A DNA stretch of 64,000 nucleotides from Martinezella dioscoreae (GTDB lineage: Bacteria; Pseudomonadota; Alphaproteobacteria; Rhizobiales; Rhizobiaceae): contig NZ_BLAJ01000004.1 of NCBI RefSeq assembly GCF_009176305.1, positions 186,001 to 250,000 of the forward strand, written 5' to 3'. A model generated the notes under the pieces. It saw only the letters and a list, made by a program, of their open reading frames with translations. It made no database searches and was not told the DNA's origin. Shown one piece after another: positions 16,598-25,532 of the stretch. The position numbers were made by a program, and so were the translations under genes. The number at the start of each line of letters is the position of its first letter. Positions within the stretch are counted from its first letter, which is position 1.

Positions 16598-17846
16598 ATT
16601 TACTTTGCCATTCGTCGCTCTGGCGGCGCTCGTTGCCGCCGTTCCGGCTCTCGCTCAGGATGCGAAACCGCTTGCCGGTCAATCGATCACAGTGCTGATG
16701 CCTTCGCCACAGGCGCCCAACATTCCCGGCGACTTCGAAGCCGAGACCGGCATTCACGTCAATATGCAGACACTCTCGTGGGACGATATCCGCCCCAAGC
16801 TCGTCACCTCGCTGATCGCGGGAACAGCGCCGGCCGATGTCACCGAATTCGATTGGTCATGGACCGGCCAGTTCAGCGCCGCGGACTGGTATCTGCCGCT
16901 CAACGACGTGATCGACGCCGATACGGTCAAGGATATCGGTGTCTCCAAGATCTTCACGGTCAACGGCAATCTGCTCGGCGTGCCCTATACCAACGACTTC
17001 CGCGTCATGCTGATCAACAAGAAGCATTTCGCCGACGCGGGCATCACGACAATGCCGAGGACACTCGACGAACTTGTCGCCGCCGCCAAGCAGATCAAGG
17101 AAAAGAAGATCGCGACCTATCCGATCGGCCTGCCGCTTTCGGCGACCGAAGGCGCGTCCACAAGCTGGTACCTGCTAACCAAGGCCTTCGGCGGCGAACT
17201 GTTCGACAAGGATTTCAAGCCGCTTTTCGTCTCGAAGGATTCGGCCGGCTACAAGGCACTCGCCTTCGAGCTGATGCTGCTGAAGGAGGGGCTCGTCGAT
17301 CCGGCGTCGACCGGCCTCAAGGACAGCCAGATCAATGAGAGCATGTTTGCCCAGGGCGTCACGAGCATCATGATCTCGGGCGAGCCGGGCAGGATCGGTC
17401 AGATGAACGATCCCAAGCAGTCGAAAGTGGCCGGTCAGATCGAGGCGATCCTGGTGCCAACCGCAAGCGGCGAGACCCGCAGCTTCGGCCTTCCCGAAGC
17501 ACTCGCGATTCCCCGCGTTTCACAAAATAGGGACGCCGCCATCGCCTTCGTCAAATGGTTCACCAGCAAGGACTTCCAGAAGAAGAACGCGGCCAATGGC
17601 GCATTGCCGACCCGCACCTCGGCATTGTCCGAGCTCAACGCCGCCGGCCAGCTGCTGAGTGGCGATACGCTGGTCGCGCAATCGAAGACCGTCGAGCCGC
17701 TGTTCCCGCAGGGTACGCCTCCTTGGTATCCGGAATTCTCCAGCGCGGTAAATACAGCCATCAATAGCGCGGCGAAGGGCCAGGTCACCGTCGATCAGGC
17801 CATGCAGAACATCGCCGAAGCGGCAAAGCAGGCATCGGCGCAATGA
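16590..17846 (+). CDS. Sugar ABC transporter substrate-binding protein (UgpB/MalE type)
   Basis: Periplasmic receptor of the second CUT1 importer, 418 residues. The ATG at 16590 follows AAGAAGGGAAC. A Sec signal peptide (residues 1-23, FVALAALVAAVPALAQ) precedes the mature protein. The mature part has ITVLMPSPQAPNIPGDFEAETGI, the early TAPADVTEFDWSWTGQF sugar-cleft segment, and GVTSIMISGEPGRIGQM near residue 265. Overlaps on both sides (8 bp with the kinase, 4 bp with the permease) place it firmly in the operon. Its ligand decides the specificity of the pathway and is not known. Confidence 0.9.
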   Translation: MRKFTLPFVALAALVAAVPALAQDAKPLAGQSITVLMPSPQAPNIPGDFEAETGIHVNMQTLSWDDIRPKLVTSLIAGTAPADVTEFDWSWTGQFSAADWYLPLNDVIDADTVKDIGVSKIFTVNGNLLGVPYTNDFRVMLINKKHFADAGITTMPRTLDELVAAAKQIKEKKIATYPIGLPLSATEGASTSWYLLTKAFGGELFDKDFKPLFVSKDSAGYKALAFELMLLKEGLVDPASTGLKDSQINESMFAQGVTSIMISGEPGRIGQMNDPKQSKVAGQIEAILVPTASGETRSFGLPEALAIPRVSQNRDAAIAFVKWFTSKDFQKKNAANGALPTRTSALSELNAAGQLLSGDTLVAQSKTVEPLFPQGTPPWYPEFSSAVNTAINSAAKGQVTVDQAMQNIAEAAKQASAQ

Positions 17847-18760
17847 CAATCGCAGTCTCTGCCGATGGCAGGAGCAGGCGTGGTGCCGGCGTCAAGGCCG
17901 ACACCATGCTGGGTATCCTGCTTGTCTCGCCGATCCTGATCACGATGGCGGCCCTTGTTTTCTACCCGATCGGAAGAACGGTGTGGGACAGCCTGCACAG
18001 GGTCAATCCGATGCAGGCGGGAACACCTTTCGTCGGGCTGGAGAACTACACCCGCATGTTCTCCGACGCGGCGCTTGGTACGACATGGATCAACACATTT
18101 CTCTATGTCGTGCTTGCGGTCATCGCTGAAACGGTGTTCGGCGTGCTGGCTGCCGCTCTCATCAATCAGGTCAAGGTTGGACGGCAATGGCTGCTCGCGG
18201 CTGTCGTCCTGCCCTGGGCGTTGCCCGGTGTCGTCAACGCGGTGATCTGGCTCTGGATCTATCAGCCCGGCGCGGGATTGCTGAATGGCATTCTATCGGC
18301 CGTGGGGTTGCCATTTGAAAACCACGTCTGGTTCAACGATCGCACCAGCGCCATCATCGCCGTCACGGTGGTTCACGTCTGGCGCATGATGCCCCTCACC
18401 GTCGTCATCGTGCTGGCCGCCATGCAGAGCATTCCCGCTCATCTCTATGAGGCCGCGCGCATCGATGGTGCAACGCGCACGCAGATGTTCGCCTTGGTCA
18501 CGCTTCCGCTGGTGCGCAGCGCCATTGCCGTTGCCATGACCAACGCGACCGTCAATGCATTCAACCTCTTCGATGAGGCCTGGGTCTTGGCGGGTTCCAG
18601 CCTCGAGACGCGACCGGTTCTCGTCCAGATCTATCTCGAGACCTTCCAGAACCTGCGTTTCTCTTACGGCATGGCCTTGTCTCTCGTGATCACGTTGGTC
18701 TCGCTGCTGGTTTCGCTCGTCTATGTCCTGCGGGTCTATCGCAACACCAGGTTTGATTGA
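17843..18760 (+). CDS. Sugar ABC transporter permease (MalF-like)
   Basis: Membrane subunit, 305 residues with about six helices. The extended RRGAGVKADTMLGILLVSPILI N-terminus leads into helix 1. The coupling motif is IPAHLYEAARIDGATRTQMFALVTLP (about residues 197-222). It starts 4 bp inside the binding-protein gene and its stop TGA shares a base with the next ATG, so translation is coupled along the operon. Confidence 0.92.
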   Translation: MTIAVSADGRSRRGAGVKADTMLGILLVSPILITMAALVFYPIGRTVWDSLHRVNPMQAGTPFVGLENYTRMFSDAALGTTWINTFLYVVLAVIAETVFGVLAAALINQVKVGRQWLLAAVVLPWALPGVVNAVIWLWIYQPGAGLLNGILSAVGLPFENHVWFNDRTSAIIAVTVVHVWRMMPLTVVIVLAAMQSIPAHLYEAARIDGATRTQMFALVTLPLVRSAIAVAMTNATVNAFNLFDEAWVLAGSSLETRPVLVQIYLETFQNLRFSYGMALSLVITLVSLLVSLVYVLRVYRNTRFD

Positions 18761-19617
18761 TGAAACAGAGCCTTTCCTATCGTTTGCTGATCTGGGCCGG
18801 TGTCGCGGTTCTCCTGATCTGGTCGCTCGGGCCGATCTACTGGACGCTTGCAAGCTCCATCACTCCGACCGAGGACTTTTCGGCTAGACCGATCCATTTC
18901 TTTCCGCAGCATTTCACGCTGGACCATTTCTCCCGCCTCTTCGGCATCGATATTGCCAGGATCGGCGGAGTTCAGGTCTGGTCGCAGTTTCGCGCGGCAC
19001 TGATCAACAGCATCGTCACCTCGGTGGCCGCGACGCTTCTTTGCGTGGCGATATCGGCCCTCGGCGCCTATGCCTTCACGCGGATCCAGTTTCCTGGTCG
19101 TGGTTTTTTGTTTGCAGCTGTGGTCGCGACACTGGCAATCCCCGGCTACGCGGTGCTGATCCCACTTTACCGGATCATGATCAGCCTTCATTTGGTCGAC
19201 ACCTATGTCGGCGTGGCATTGATCTATGTGTCGGCCTATCTGCCTTTGTCCCTGTGGTTGCTGCGCAGCGTCTTCGAGGCATTGCCGATCGCGCTTGAGG
19301 AGGCGGCACAGCTCGATGGCGCGGGCAGGCTCTACATCTTCTTCAACATCGTCCTGCCGCTTGCCGGTCCCGGCCTGACGGCGGCGGCCATCCTAACCTT
19401 TCTTGGCGCATGGGGGCAGTATCTCGTCCCGCTCATCTTCTCGCCGCAGGCGACGAAGCCCCTGACGGTGCTGATCCCGGAATTCGTCACCAAGAACTTC
19501 ATCGACTATGGGCTGATCACGGCAAGCGGATCGATCGCCATCATCATTCCCGCCCTGGTCGTCATCTTTCTCAATCGATACCTCGTCAGCGGTCTGCTGG
19601 CAGGATCGGTCAAGTAA
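18760..19617 (+). CDS. Sugar ABC transporter permease (MalG-like)
   Basis: Membrane subunit partner, 285 residues from the ATG that overlaps the preceding TGA by one base. It begins with a single N-terminal helix, followed by PTEDFSARPIHFFPQHFTLDHFSRLF in the periplasmic loop. The coupling motif is PIALEEAAQLDGAGRLYIFFNIVLPL near residue 180. The C-terminal helix ends with the LNRYLVSGLLAGSVK tail typical of MalG-type subunits. It is followed 12 bp later by the SIS gene. Confidence 0.92.
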   Translation: MKQSLSYRLLIWAGVAVLLIWSLGPIYWTLASSITPTEDFSARPIHFFPQHFTLDHFSRLFGIDIARIGGVQVWSQFRAALINSIVTSVAATLLCVAISALGAYAFTRIQFPGRGFLFAAVVATLAIPGYAVLIPLYRIMISLHLVDTYVGVALIYVSAYLPLSLWLLRSVFEALPIALEEAAQLDGAGRLYIFFNIVLPLAGPGLTAAAILTFLGAWGQYLVPLIFSPQATKPLTVLIPEFVTKNFIDYGLITASGSIAIIIPALVVIFLNRYLVSGLLAGSVK

Positions 19618-19629
19618 ATCGGAGCTGAT

Positions 19630-20583
19630 ATGAATACGACGGAAAAGGTGATCTTCGAACAATTCCCTTATTGGGAAAAGGCGATCGGACCGGTCTCCGC
19701 CCCGCATGATGCCGAACTGACGGTTTTTCTGGGCTGCGGCACATCCTACAATCTTGCTTTATCGCTTGCGGCTCACGCCAATCTTGCCGGCTATCCGGCG
19801 ATTGCCGTACCGGGTGCGGAATGGCTGAACCGGCCAGCCGCCGTCTGGCCACGCTGGCGGAAGGCCCATCTGGTGGCCCTTTCGCGCAGCGGCGAAACGA
19901 CGGAAACCGTTGCCGCCGCCAAGGCAAGCCGCAAGGCCGGCGTTTTCGTCACCGCCATAACGGTCGAGCCCGAAAGCTCGCTTGCCAAGAACTGCGACCG
20001 GCTGATCGAAGCGGCGACCCACGGCGATGAGGGCATCGTCATGACGGTTTCGGCGAGCCTGATGCTGCTTCTGGGCATGCAGATGGTCGGCATGGAGATC
20101 CCGCCATCGATCGCCCAATCGGCACGCCGCCTGGCTGATCAGCTCGACGCGGCTCTTCCGAAGATCATCAAAGGTCGCTCGCATTTCGTCTTCCTCGGCA
20201 GCGGATCGCTCTACGGCATTGCCTTGGAGGGGGCGCTGAAGCTGATGGAAATGAGCCAGATCGTCACCCAGGGCTTCCATCCGCTCGAATACCGCCATGG
20301 TCCGATCAGCCTCGTCGATGAAAATACCGCTGTTGTCATGCTTTACAGCGCCGATCAGAAGGTCGCGGAAGCCCTGCTGATCGAGGAGTTGCGGCAAAAG
20401 GGAGCGACTGTCATCGGCTTTGGCGGTCCAGGCGATCTGGAACTGACTGTCGATTGCGATCCGGCACTCGTGAGCCTCTACGTGCTGCCGGCTCTGCAGA
20501 TCCTTGGAGAAAGGGCAGCACAGTCGAAGGGTGTCGATACGGTATCGCCCCGTCATCTGACCAAGGTTGTGATGCTCGGATGA
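19630..20583 (+). CDS. SIS-domain sugar isomerase/deaminase (AgaS-like)
   Basis: A 317-residue protein with two SIS domains, resembling the isomerase half of glucosamine-6-phosphate synthase and AgaS. Domain 1 (about 25-150) has FLGCGTSYNLAL and the phosphate-binding LSRSGETTETV. Domain 2 (about 180-300) has FLGSGSLYGIALEGALKLMEMS and FHPLEYRHGPISLV, whose Glu/His match the catalytic region of the family. AgaS relatives convert galactosamine-6-phosphate to tagatose-6-phosphate plus ammonia. The kinase upstream and GatZ/KbaZ-like gene downstream support that role. No glutaminase domain is present, so it is not a GlmS. The stop overlaps the next ATG. Confidence 0.85.
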   Translation: MNTTEKVIFEQFPYWEKAIGPVSAPHDAELTVFLGCGTSYNLALSLAAHANLAGYPAIAVPGAEWLNRPAAVWPRWRKAHLVALSRSGETTETVAAAKASRKAGVFVTAITVEPESSLAKNCDRLIEAATHGDEGIVMTVSASLMLLLGMQMVGMEIPPSIAQSARRLADQLDAALPKIIKGRSHFVFLGSGSLYGIALEGALKLMEMSQIVTQGFHPLEYRHGPISLVDENTAVVMLYSADQKVAEALLIEELRQKGATVIGFGGPGDLELTVDCDPALVSLYVLPALQILGERAAQSKGVDTVSPRHLTKVVMLG

Positions 20584-21878
20584 ACGCCTCCTTCGAGCAC
20601 AATCGCGGCATCGCGCTGAAGAAGCTTCTCGGCGGTCGCGTCAAGACACTGCCGCACGGCATCACCTCCGTTTGCTCCGCGCATCCGCTCGTTATCGAGG
20701 CGGCGCTCAAGCGTGCGGCTTCGGAAGGGGCGGTCGCGCTGATCGAAGCGACCTGCAATCAGGTCAATCAGGACGGCGGCTATACCGGGATGACACCCCG
20801 CGATTTCCGCCGTTTCGTCGAGGAAATCGCCGTCGCGGTCGGCCTTCCCATCGATCGCCTCATCCTGGGCGGCGACCATCTTGGGCCGAACCCGTGGAGG
20901 AAGCTTCCCGCGGAGGAAGCAATGGCGAAGGCCGAAGCGATGATTGCCACCTATATCGAGGCGGGCTTCGAAAAGATCCATCTCGATACCTCGATGGGCT
21001 GCGCGGGCGAGCCCGTCGCCTTGGCTGACGAACTGACGGCGGAACGTGCCGCGCGGCTCGCCCGCGTGGCGGAAGAGGCCGCTCGTCGCTCCGGCCTCCG
21101 ACCACCGGTCTATATTATCGGAACCGAGGTCCCGCCGCCGGGCGGCGCCACCCACGCCCTCGACGAGCTTGAGGTGACGCGAGCAGAGGCGGCGATAAAC
21201 ACGCTGGCGGTGCATCGTGCCGCCTTCGCCAGGGCCGGTGTCGAAGGCGCTCTGGAGCGGGTGATCGCCATCGTCGTCCAGCCCGGCGTCGAGTTCGGCA
21301 ATGCCAATGTCGTCCTTTACAGACCCGATCGCGCGGATGGCTTGATTGGCGCTCTCGACCAAATGCCCGGCTTGCTCTTTGAGGCGCATTCCACGGACTA
21401 TCAGCCCGGGGACGCGCTCGCCGCCCTCGTGCAGGGCGGTTTTGCGATCCTCAAGGTCGGCCCGGGCCTGACCTTTGCCTTGCGGGAGGCGCTCTATGGC
21501 CTCGATGCCATCGCATCGGTTCTCGCCGGAAGGGCTCCGCCTGATGCGATCTATACGACAATGGAGGCCCTCATGCTCGAAAATCCAGGTCACTGGAATT
21601 CCCATTATGGCGGCTCGACCGAGGAACAGCGCCTGCAGCGCCATTTCAGCTATAGCGATCGCATCCGCTACTATTGGCCGAACGAGAAGGCGGCCGCGGC
21701 AGTCGAGACCCTGTTCGCGCGCTTCGAAGGCGATATTCCGGAAACGCTCATCAGCCAGTATCTCGGCCGGGTCTATCCGGCAGTGGTCGCAAGGAGGGTT
21801 CCGCCTCGGGCGCGCGATCTCTGCATCGCCGCTATCGATGCGGCCCTGGAACCCTATTCCGCGGCCACGCTCGCATAG
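20580..21878 (+). CDS. GatZ/KbaZ-family protein, probable tagatose-6-phosphate 4-epimerase
   Basis: A 432-residue TIM-barrel protein of the family first named as the non-catalytic subunit of tagatose-bisphosphate aldolase. Visible motifs include GITSVCSAHPLVIEAAL, LIEATCNQVNQDGGYTGMTPRDF, LILGGDHLGPNPW and KIHLDTSMGCAGEP, then YIIGTEVPPPGG. No GatY/KbaY catalytic subunit is encoded next to it. An Agrobacterium member of this family has been described as a D-tagatose-6-phosphate 4-epimerase giving fructose-6-phosphate. That activity would complete the route from an AgaS product without an aldolase. It starts inside the SIS stop codon (ATGA). Confidence 0.87.
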   Translation: MNASFEHNRGIALKKLLGGRVKTLPHGITSVCSAHPLVIEAALKRAASEGAVALIEATCNQVNQDGGYTGMTPRDFRRFVEEIAVAVGLPIDRLILGGDHLGPNPWRKLPAEEAMAKAEAMIATYIEAGFEKIHLDTSMGCAGEPVALADELTAERAARLARVAEEAARRSGLRPPVYIIGTEVPPPGGATHALDELEVTRAEAAINTLAVHRAAFARAGVEGALERVIAIVVQPGVEFGNANVVLYRPDRADGLIGALDQMPGLLFEAHSTDYQPGDALAALVQGGFAILKVGPGLTFALREALYGLDAIASVLAGRAPPDAIYTTMEALMLENPGHWNSHYGGSTEEQRLQRHFSYSDRIRYYWPNEKAAAAVETLFARFEGDIPETLISQYLGRVYPAVVARRVPPRARDLCIAAIDAALEPYSAATLA

Positions 21879-21959
21879 TCGCCCTAGCGCGCTTTCCGGC
21901 CATGGCGGTCGGCAAAGGCGTTGGCGATCAGACACACGCTTTTCTAACTGGAGATCATA

Positions 21960-23024
21960 ATGGCATCGGTCAGCGTGACGAGTGTCCGCAAGAGCTACGG
22001 TCACTTCGAAGTTCTGCATGGAGTGGATATCGATATCGAGGATGGCGAATTCGTCATTCTTGTCGGCCCTTCGGGCTGCGGAAAATCGACGCTTCTTCGC
22101 ATGATCGCCGGACTGGAGGAGATCAGTGGCGGTGAGGTCGCGATCGGCGGTCGGGTGGTCAACGATGTCGAAGCCAAGAGCCGCGACATCGCCATGGTGT
22201 TCCAATCCTACGCGCTTTATCCGCATATGACCGTCGAGGCGAATATGGGCTTTTCGCTTCGGCTGGCCAAGGCACCGAAGGAAGAGATCCGGCAGCGCGT
22301 GCGCGATGCGGCGCAGATCCTCGGCTTGGAAAACCTGCTCGAGCGCTATCCGCGCAATCTGTCCGGCGGTCAGCGCCAACGCGTTGCCATGGGCCGCGCG
22401 ATCGTGCGTCAGCCACAGGTATTTCTCTTCGACGAACCGCTGTCCAATCTGGACGCCAAGCTGCGCGTGCAGATGCGCTCGGAAATCAAGCAACTGCACC
22501 AACGTTTACGCACGACCACGATCTACGTTACCCATGACCAGATCGAAGCCATGACGATGGCGGACCGGATCGTCGTCATGCGCGACGGCTATGTCGAGCA
22601 GATCGGCTCGCCTCTGGAACTGTACGACCGACCCGCCAACCTGTTCGTTGCTGGCTTCATCGGTTCCCCGGGGATGAATCTCATCCGCGGCACGATCAGC
22701 AGCGCTGGCCCGCTGGAATTCCTCGCCGATGGCGGAGCGCGCCTTCCATTGCCTGCAGGGCTCGACGTCACGCGTGGCGCGGAGGTTGTCTACGGCATGC
22801 GGCCCGAAAACATTGCCATGGGCGAGGGCGGCATCGATGCGGAAGTCGTGGTGGTGGAGCCGACCGGAGCGGAGACCCTGATTGTTTGCCGTATCGGGTC
22901 CGACGATCTCGTCATAGCGCTGCGCGAGCGGGTGGCCACGCAGGCTGGCGGCCGTCTTTCGTTGATACCTGATCTTGGAAGGCTGCATCTTTTCGACGCG
23001 GCGACCGGCCGGCGGCTGGAGTAA
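21960..23024 (+). CDS. Sugar ABC transporter ATP-binding protein (UgpC type)
   Basis: ATPase of the importer encoded at 16590-19617, 354 residues. Walker A is GPSGCGKST, the signature LSGGQRQRVAMGRAIV, Walker B FLFDEPLSNLDAK and the H-loop YVTHDQIEAMTMADR. A C-terminal TOBE domain (about 235-354) contains VYGMRPENIAMG. It lies 81 bp after the GatZ-like gene and is the last gene of the plus-strand run, convergent with the malonate operon. Confidence 0.93.
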   Translation: MASVSVTSVRKSYGHFEVLHGVDIDIEDGEFVILVGPSGCGKSTLLRMIAGLEEISGGEVAIGGRVVNDVEAKSRDIAMVFQSYALYPHMTVEANMGFSLRLAKAPKEEIRQRVRDAAQILGLENLLERYPRNLSGGQRQRVAMGRAIVRQPQVFLFDEPLSNLDAKLRVQMRSEIKQLHQRLRTTTIYVTHDQIEAMTMADRIVVMRDGYVEQIGSPLELYDRPANLFVAGFIGSPGMNLIRGTISSAGPLEFLADGGARLPLPAGLDVTRGAEVVYGMRPENIAMGEGGIDAEVVVVEPTGAETLIVCRIGSDDLVIALRERVATQAGGRLSLIPDLGRLHLFDAATGRRLE

Positions 23025-23122
23025 GCTCATTCGCCATTGCTCGCCGCCACCGGCCTGAAGATCGGTTGCATCGCGGCATCCGAGGACAGGTAATACAAGT
23101 CGGTAGCGGGAAGACCTTGGTT

Positions 23123-24043
23123 TCAGTCCGCAGCCAGCCAGGCTTTGATCCCTGTGAGGCTATGAAACTCGTCGACCGCACGCACTCTTCTTCCGGGTAG
23201 CACAAGAGCTGCCATCTCCGCCAGGGCTCGACCCGGCCCCAGTTCGAGGATCGTCGTGACGCCACGTTCGGCCATGGCTTCGATCACGCCTGCCCAATCG
23301 ATCCTTTCGGCCAATTGCCGCGCGAGCCCTCCGCGGGCGCGTTGCGGATCAACGACAAGCGTGGCAGTGGTGGCGGTCATGAGGCGCAGCGCCGGACGGC
23401 TCATGGCTACCGAGGCAAGGGCTTTATCAAACGGTGCCACCGCACCGGCGAGCCGCGGTGTATGGGAGGCGACATGCACTGGCATCGGCGCGGCGCGTGC
23501 CGCGCCTTCTTCCAACGCGGCGGCGCATAACGCATCGATCGATTGTCTGGCGCCGCCGAGGATGAACAGGAGATCGGGGTTCACGATGGCGATTGCGCAG
23601 CCGAAACGATCGGCAAGCTCCTGCACCGCCGCCATTGGCAAACCACGCACATAGCCAAGTCCGTCGTCCGGGCCGCCGGCGGCGTCCATTTCCCGCGCCC
23701 GCTGATCGACCAGCCTCAAAGTGTCCATGGGTGACCAGATCCCAGCCACCCCCCACGCCGCCATTTCACCGACGCTGTAGCCAGCCACCATTGTTTCGCT
23801 TGGCGCTCCGGCCGGAAAAAGGACGCGAGCAATCGCAAGCGCACGTATCACGCACAGGATCTGACCTTCGCGGTTCGCATGCAACGCGGCTTCGGGTGCG
23901 GTCCGGCAGAAGTCCGTTGGATGCGCCCCAAGCACCGCGGCCGCGGCCTCGAAGATGAGCTGCGCGTCGGGTTCCGCTGCCAGCAGCCGGAACATTTCCC
24001 GGCTCTGGTGGCCTTGGCCCGAACACAGCAGCGCGAGGGTCAC
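23123..24043 (-). CDS. mdcH: Malonate decarboxylase epsilon subunit (malonyl-CoA:ACP transferase)
   Basis: Loads malonyl groups onto the acyl carrier protein of the malonate decarboxylase. The FabD-type acyltransferase has 306 residues from the GTG at 24043, which overlaps the mdcB stop (GTGA). It begins LALLCSGQGHQ; the nucleophile elbow GYSVGEMAAW places Ser90 as active site, and the second catalytic residue is in VHVASHTPRL (about residue 195). It ends the mdc operon, 98 bp from the convergent ABC ATPase gene. An upstream ATG at 24154 would overlap mdcB by about 115 bp and adds nothing conserved. Confidence 0.92.
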   Translation of the reverse strand: MTLALLCSGQGHQSREMFRLLAAEPDAQLIFEAAAAVLGAHPTDFCRTAPEAALHANREGQILCVIRALAIARVLFPAGAPSETMVAGYSVGEMAAWGVAGIWSPMDTLRLVDQRAREMDAAGGPDDGLGYVRGLPMAAVQELADRFGCAIAIVNPDLLFILGGARQSIDALCAAALEEGAARAAPMPVHVASHTPRLAGAVAPFDKALASVAMSRPALRLMTATTATLVVDPQRARGGLARQLAERIDWAGVIEAMAERGVTTILELGPGRALAEMAALVLPGRRVRAVDEFHSLTGIKAWLAAD

Positions 24044-24894
24044 GATTCCAACACCTCGGTAAACAATGCCATCGCAAGGAGATCGGCGCAACCGCCCGGG
24101 CTGAGGTTGCGCGCCACGAACGCCTCGTGAACGGCCTTGGCATCCCATCGCCAACTCGCGCGTCCGACCCCGCCGTCCGCCAGGAAGGCGCTGGTCTTGT
24201 CACGCGCGAAATTCAACCCTTCCGGGCCGGCACGATAAAGCAGATTGCTGTCGTCGACTACCGCGATCAGGGCCATGCAGGCATGAACCCTCGCGGCTTC
24301 CTCGTTACCCATGGCCAGGCGCCGCCCTTCGGCAAGCGCGGGGCGGGCGACATCGTAGACGGATGGCATGCCGGCGGCAGCCTCGGCCCGCGCGCCGCCG
24401 ACCTGGTAGCGTCGCGCCACCACGCTGCCGTGAGTGTCGTGCTCCGGCGCATGGTTAAGGATGTCACGTCCCCAACGCTGTGCGACAAGGGTGCCGAGCG
24501 GCGCCTGCCAGGCGCGGTTCGCCGCCAGGCCGGCCGCCGCCGCCAGAAGGCCAAGGCCGAAGATGGCGCCGCGATGGGTGTTTACTCCGCCGGTCGCATC
24601 CCTCATTGCCTTTTCCGCCTCAATGCCGATTTGCCGCAGGCGATCCATGCCGGCGTTCATCGCGCCCGCCTCCGCAAGCGCGACGAAGAACGGCTCCAGC
24701 GTCCGAGCGCTCAGGCGCAGAAGATCCGCGTCCATGTCGGCGTGAGCGCCGTTGTCGATGTGGCTGACCAATCCGGGCTTGGGCCAGGTTTCCACCTCCA
24801 GGACGAGCGCTTGGGCGGCATGCCGTCCAATCAGCGCGGGATCGCGATGCTTGACGGCGACGGGACATGGTTCGGCCAGCAATGGAAACGTCAT
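24040..24894 (-). CDS. mdcB: Triphosphoribosyl-dephospho-CoA synthase
   Basis: Makes the precursor of the 2'-(5''-phosphoribosyl)-3'-dephospho-CoA prosthetic group of the decarboxylase carrier protein. The 284-residue protein is of the CitG/MdcB family. The motifs WPKPGLVSHIDNGAHADMD (about residues 37-55), GGVNTHRGAIFGLGLL and the C-terminal SPGGCADLLA match the family. It overlaps mdcG by 4 bp and mdcH by 4 bp. Confidence 0.95.
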   Translation of the reverse strand: MTFPLLAEPCPVAVKHRDPALIGRHAAQALVLEVETWPKPGLVSHIDNGAHADMDADLLRLSARTLEPFFVALAEAGAMNAGMDRLRQIGIEAEKAMRDATGGVNTHRGAIFGLGLLAAAAGLAANRAWQAPLGTLVAQRWGRDILNHAPEHDTHGSVVARRYQVGGARAEAAAGMPSVYDVARPALAEGRRLAMGNEEAARVHACMALIAVVDDSNLLYRAGPEGLNFARDKTSAFLADGGVGRASWRWDAKAVHEAFVARNLSPGGCADLLAMALFTEVLES

Positions 24895-25532
24895 GCGAAG
24901 AGCGCCTCCCGCGCAATAAGGGCCGATCCAGTATGGGATTTAACCAGGAGTTCCGGGTTTTCCGACAGCCATTCCCGCCACTGAACGGCCGTGCCGTAGG
25001 GCGTGATCAATTCCGCGTCGATCCGCATGGGCGCGTGTTCGGCAACATCGGTCAGTAAAGCCGTCACTCGCCTTGCATCTGCGTCCGAGCGACACTCGAC
25101 CAGAAGATCGAGATCGGAAGTATCGGCCAGATAGGAAAGGCCGGTCAGGTATTGCCAAGCCAGACTTCCGAAACAGCGACAAGAGGGGGCTGACTCCAGA
25201 AGCGCGCCAATGGCCTGACACCATTGCGCCGGCGCCGCGGGCAGCGCGTCCCTCAATAGAGGAGGAGGTGCCGTCCGCATCACGGCAGCTGGCGGGCATG
25301 CGAGAGCGAGCCGTTTGCGCCCCATGCCTGGAGGAAGGGGCAGCCCCAAGGGTACGATATCCGCCGCGTCGCCGCAGGTCCGACGACGGAAGATTGCTGG
25401 TCGTCTCAGTTCCGCCCATGCCAGCAGATCGGGCTCCATTTCGTCCTGGACTTGTCCCTGCAGCAAGCCCAGCCATGCTTCGGAGCGCACATAAACAAGA
25501 TTGTGACGGCGGAGGGCGGCGACATCAACCAT
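24891..25532 (-). CDS. mdcG: Phosphoribosyl-dephospho-CoA transferase, holo-ACP synthase
   Basis: Transfers the dephospho-CoA-derived group to the serine of MdcC. The 213-residue protein belongs to the MdcG family. It starts with RRHNLVYV and contains a nucleotidyltransferase-like core FGSLAWQYLTGLSYLADTSDLDLLVEC (about residues 120-147) with the D-x-D pair in SDLDLL. It overlaps mdcE by 8 bp upstream and mdcB by 4 bp downstream. Confidence 0.94.
   Translation of the reverse strand: MVDVAALRRHNLVYVRSEAWLGLLQGQVQDEMEPDLLAWAELRRPAIFRRRTCGDAADIVPLGLPLPPGMGRKRLALACPPAAVMRTAPPPLLRDALPAAPAQWCQAIGALLESAPSCRCFGSLAWQYLTGLSYLADTSDLDLLVECRSDADARRVTALLTDVAEHAPMRIDAELITPYGTAVQWREWLSENPELLVKSHTGSALIAREALFA

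Noticed and set aside
19630..20583. Glucosamine-6-phosphate synthase (GlmS)
   Set aside because: Only the two SIS domains are present. The N-terminal glutaminase domain with its catalytic Cys is missing and the context is catabolic.
20553..22502. 649-codon open frame on the minus strand
   Set aside because: Antisense to the GatZ-like gene and the ABC ATPase, whose motifs are intact on the plus strand.
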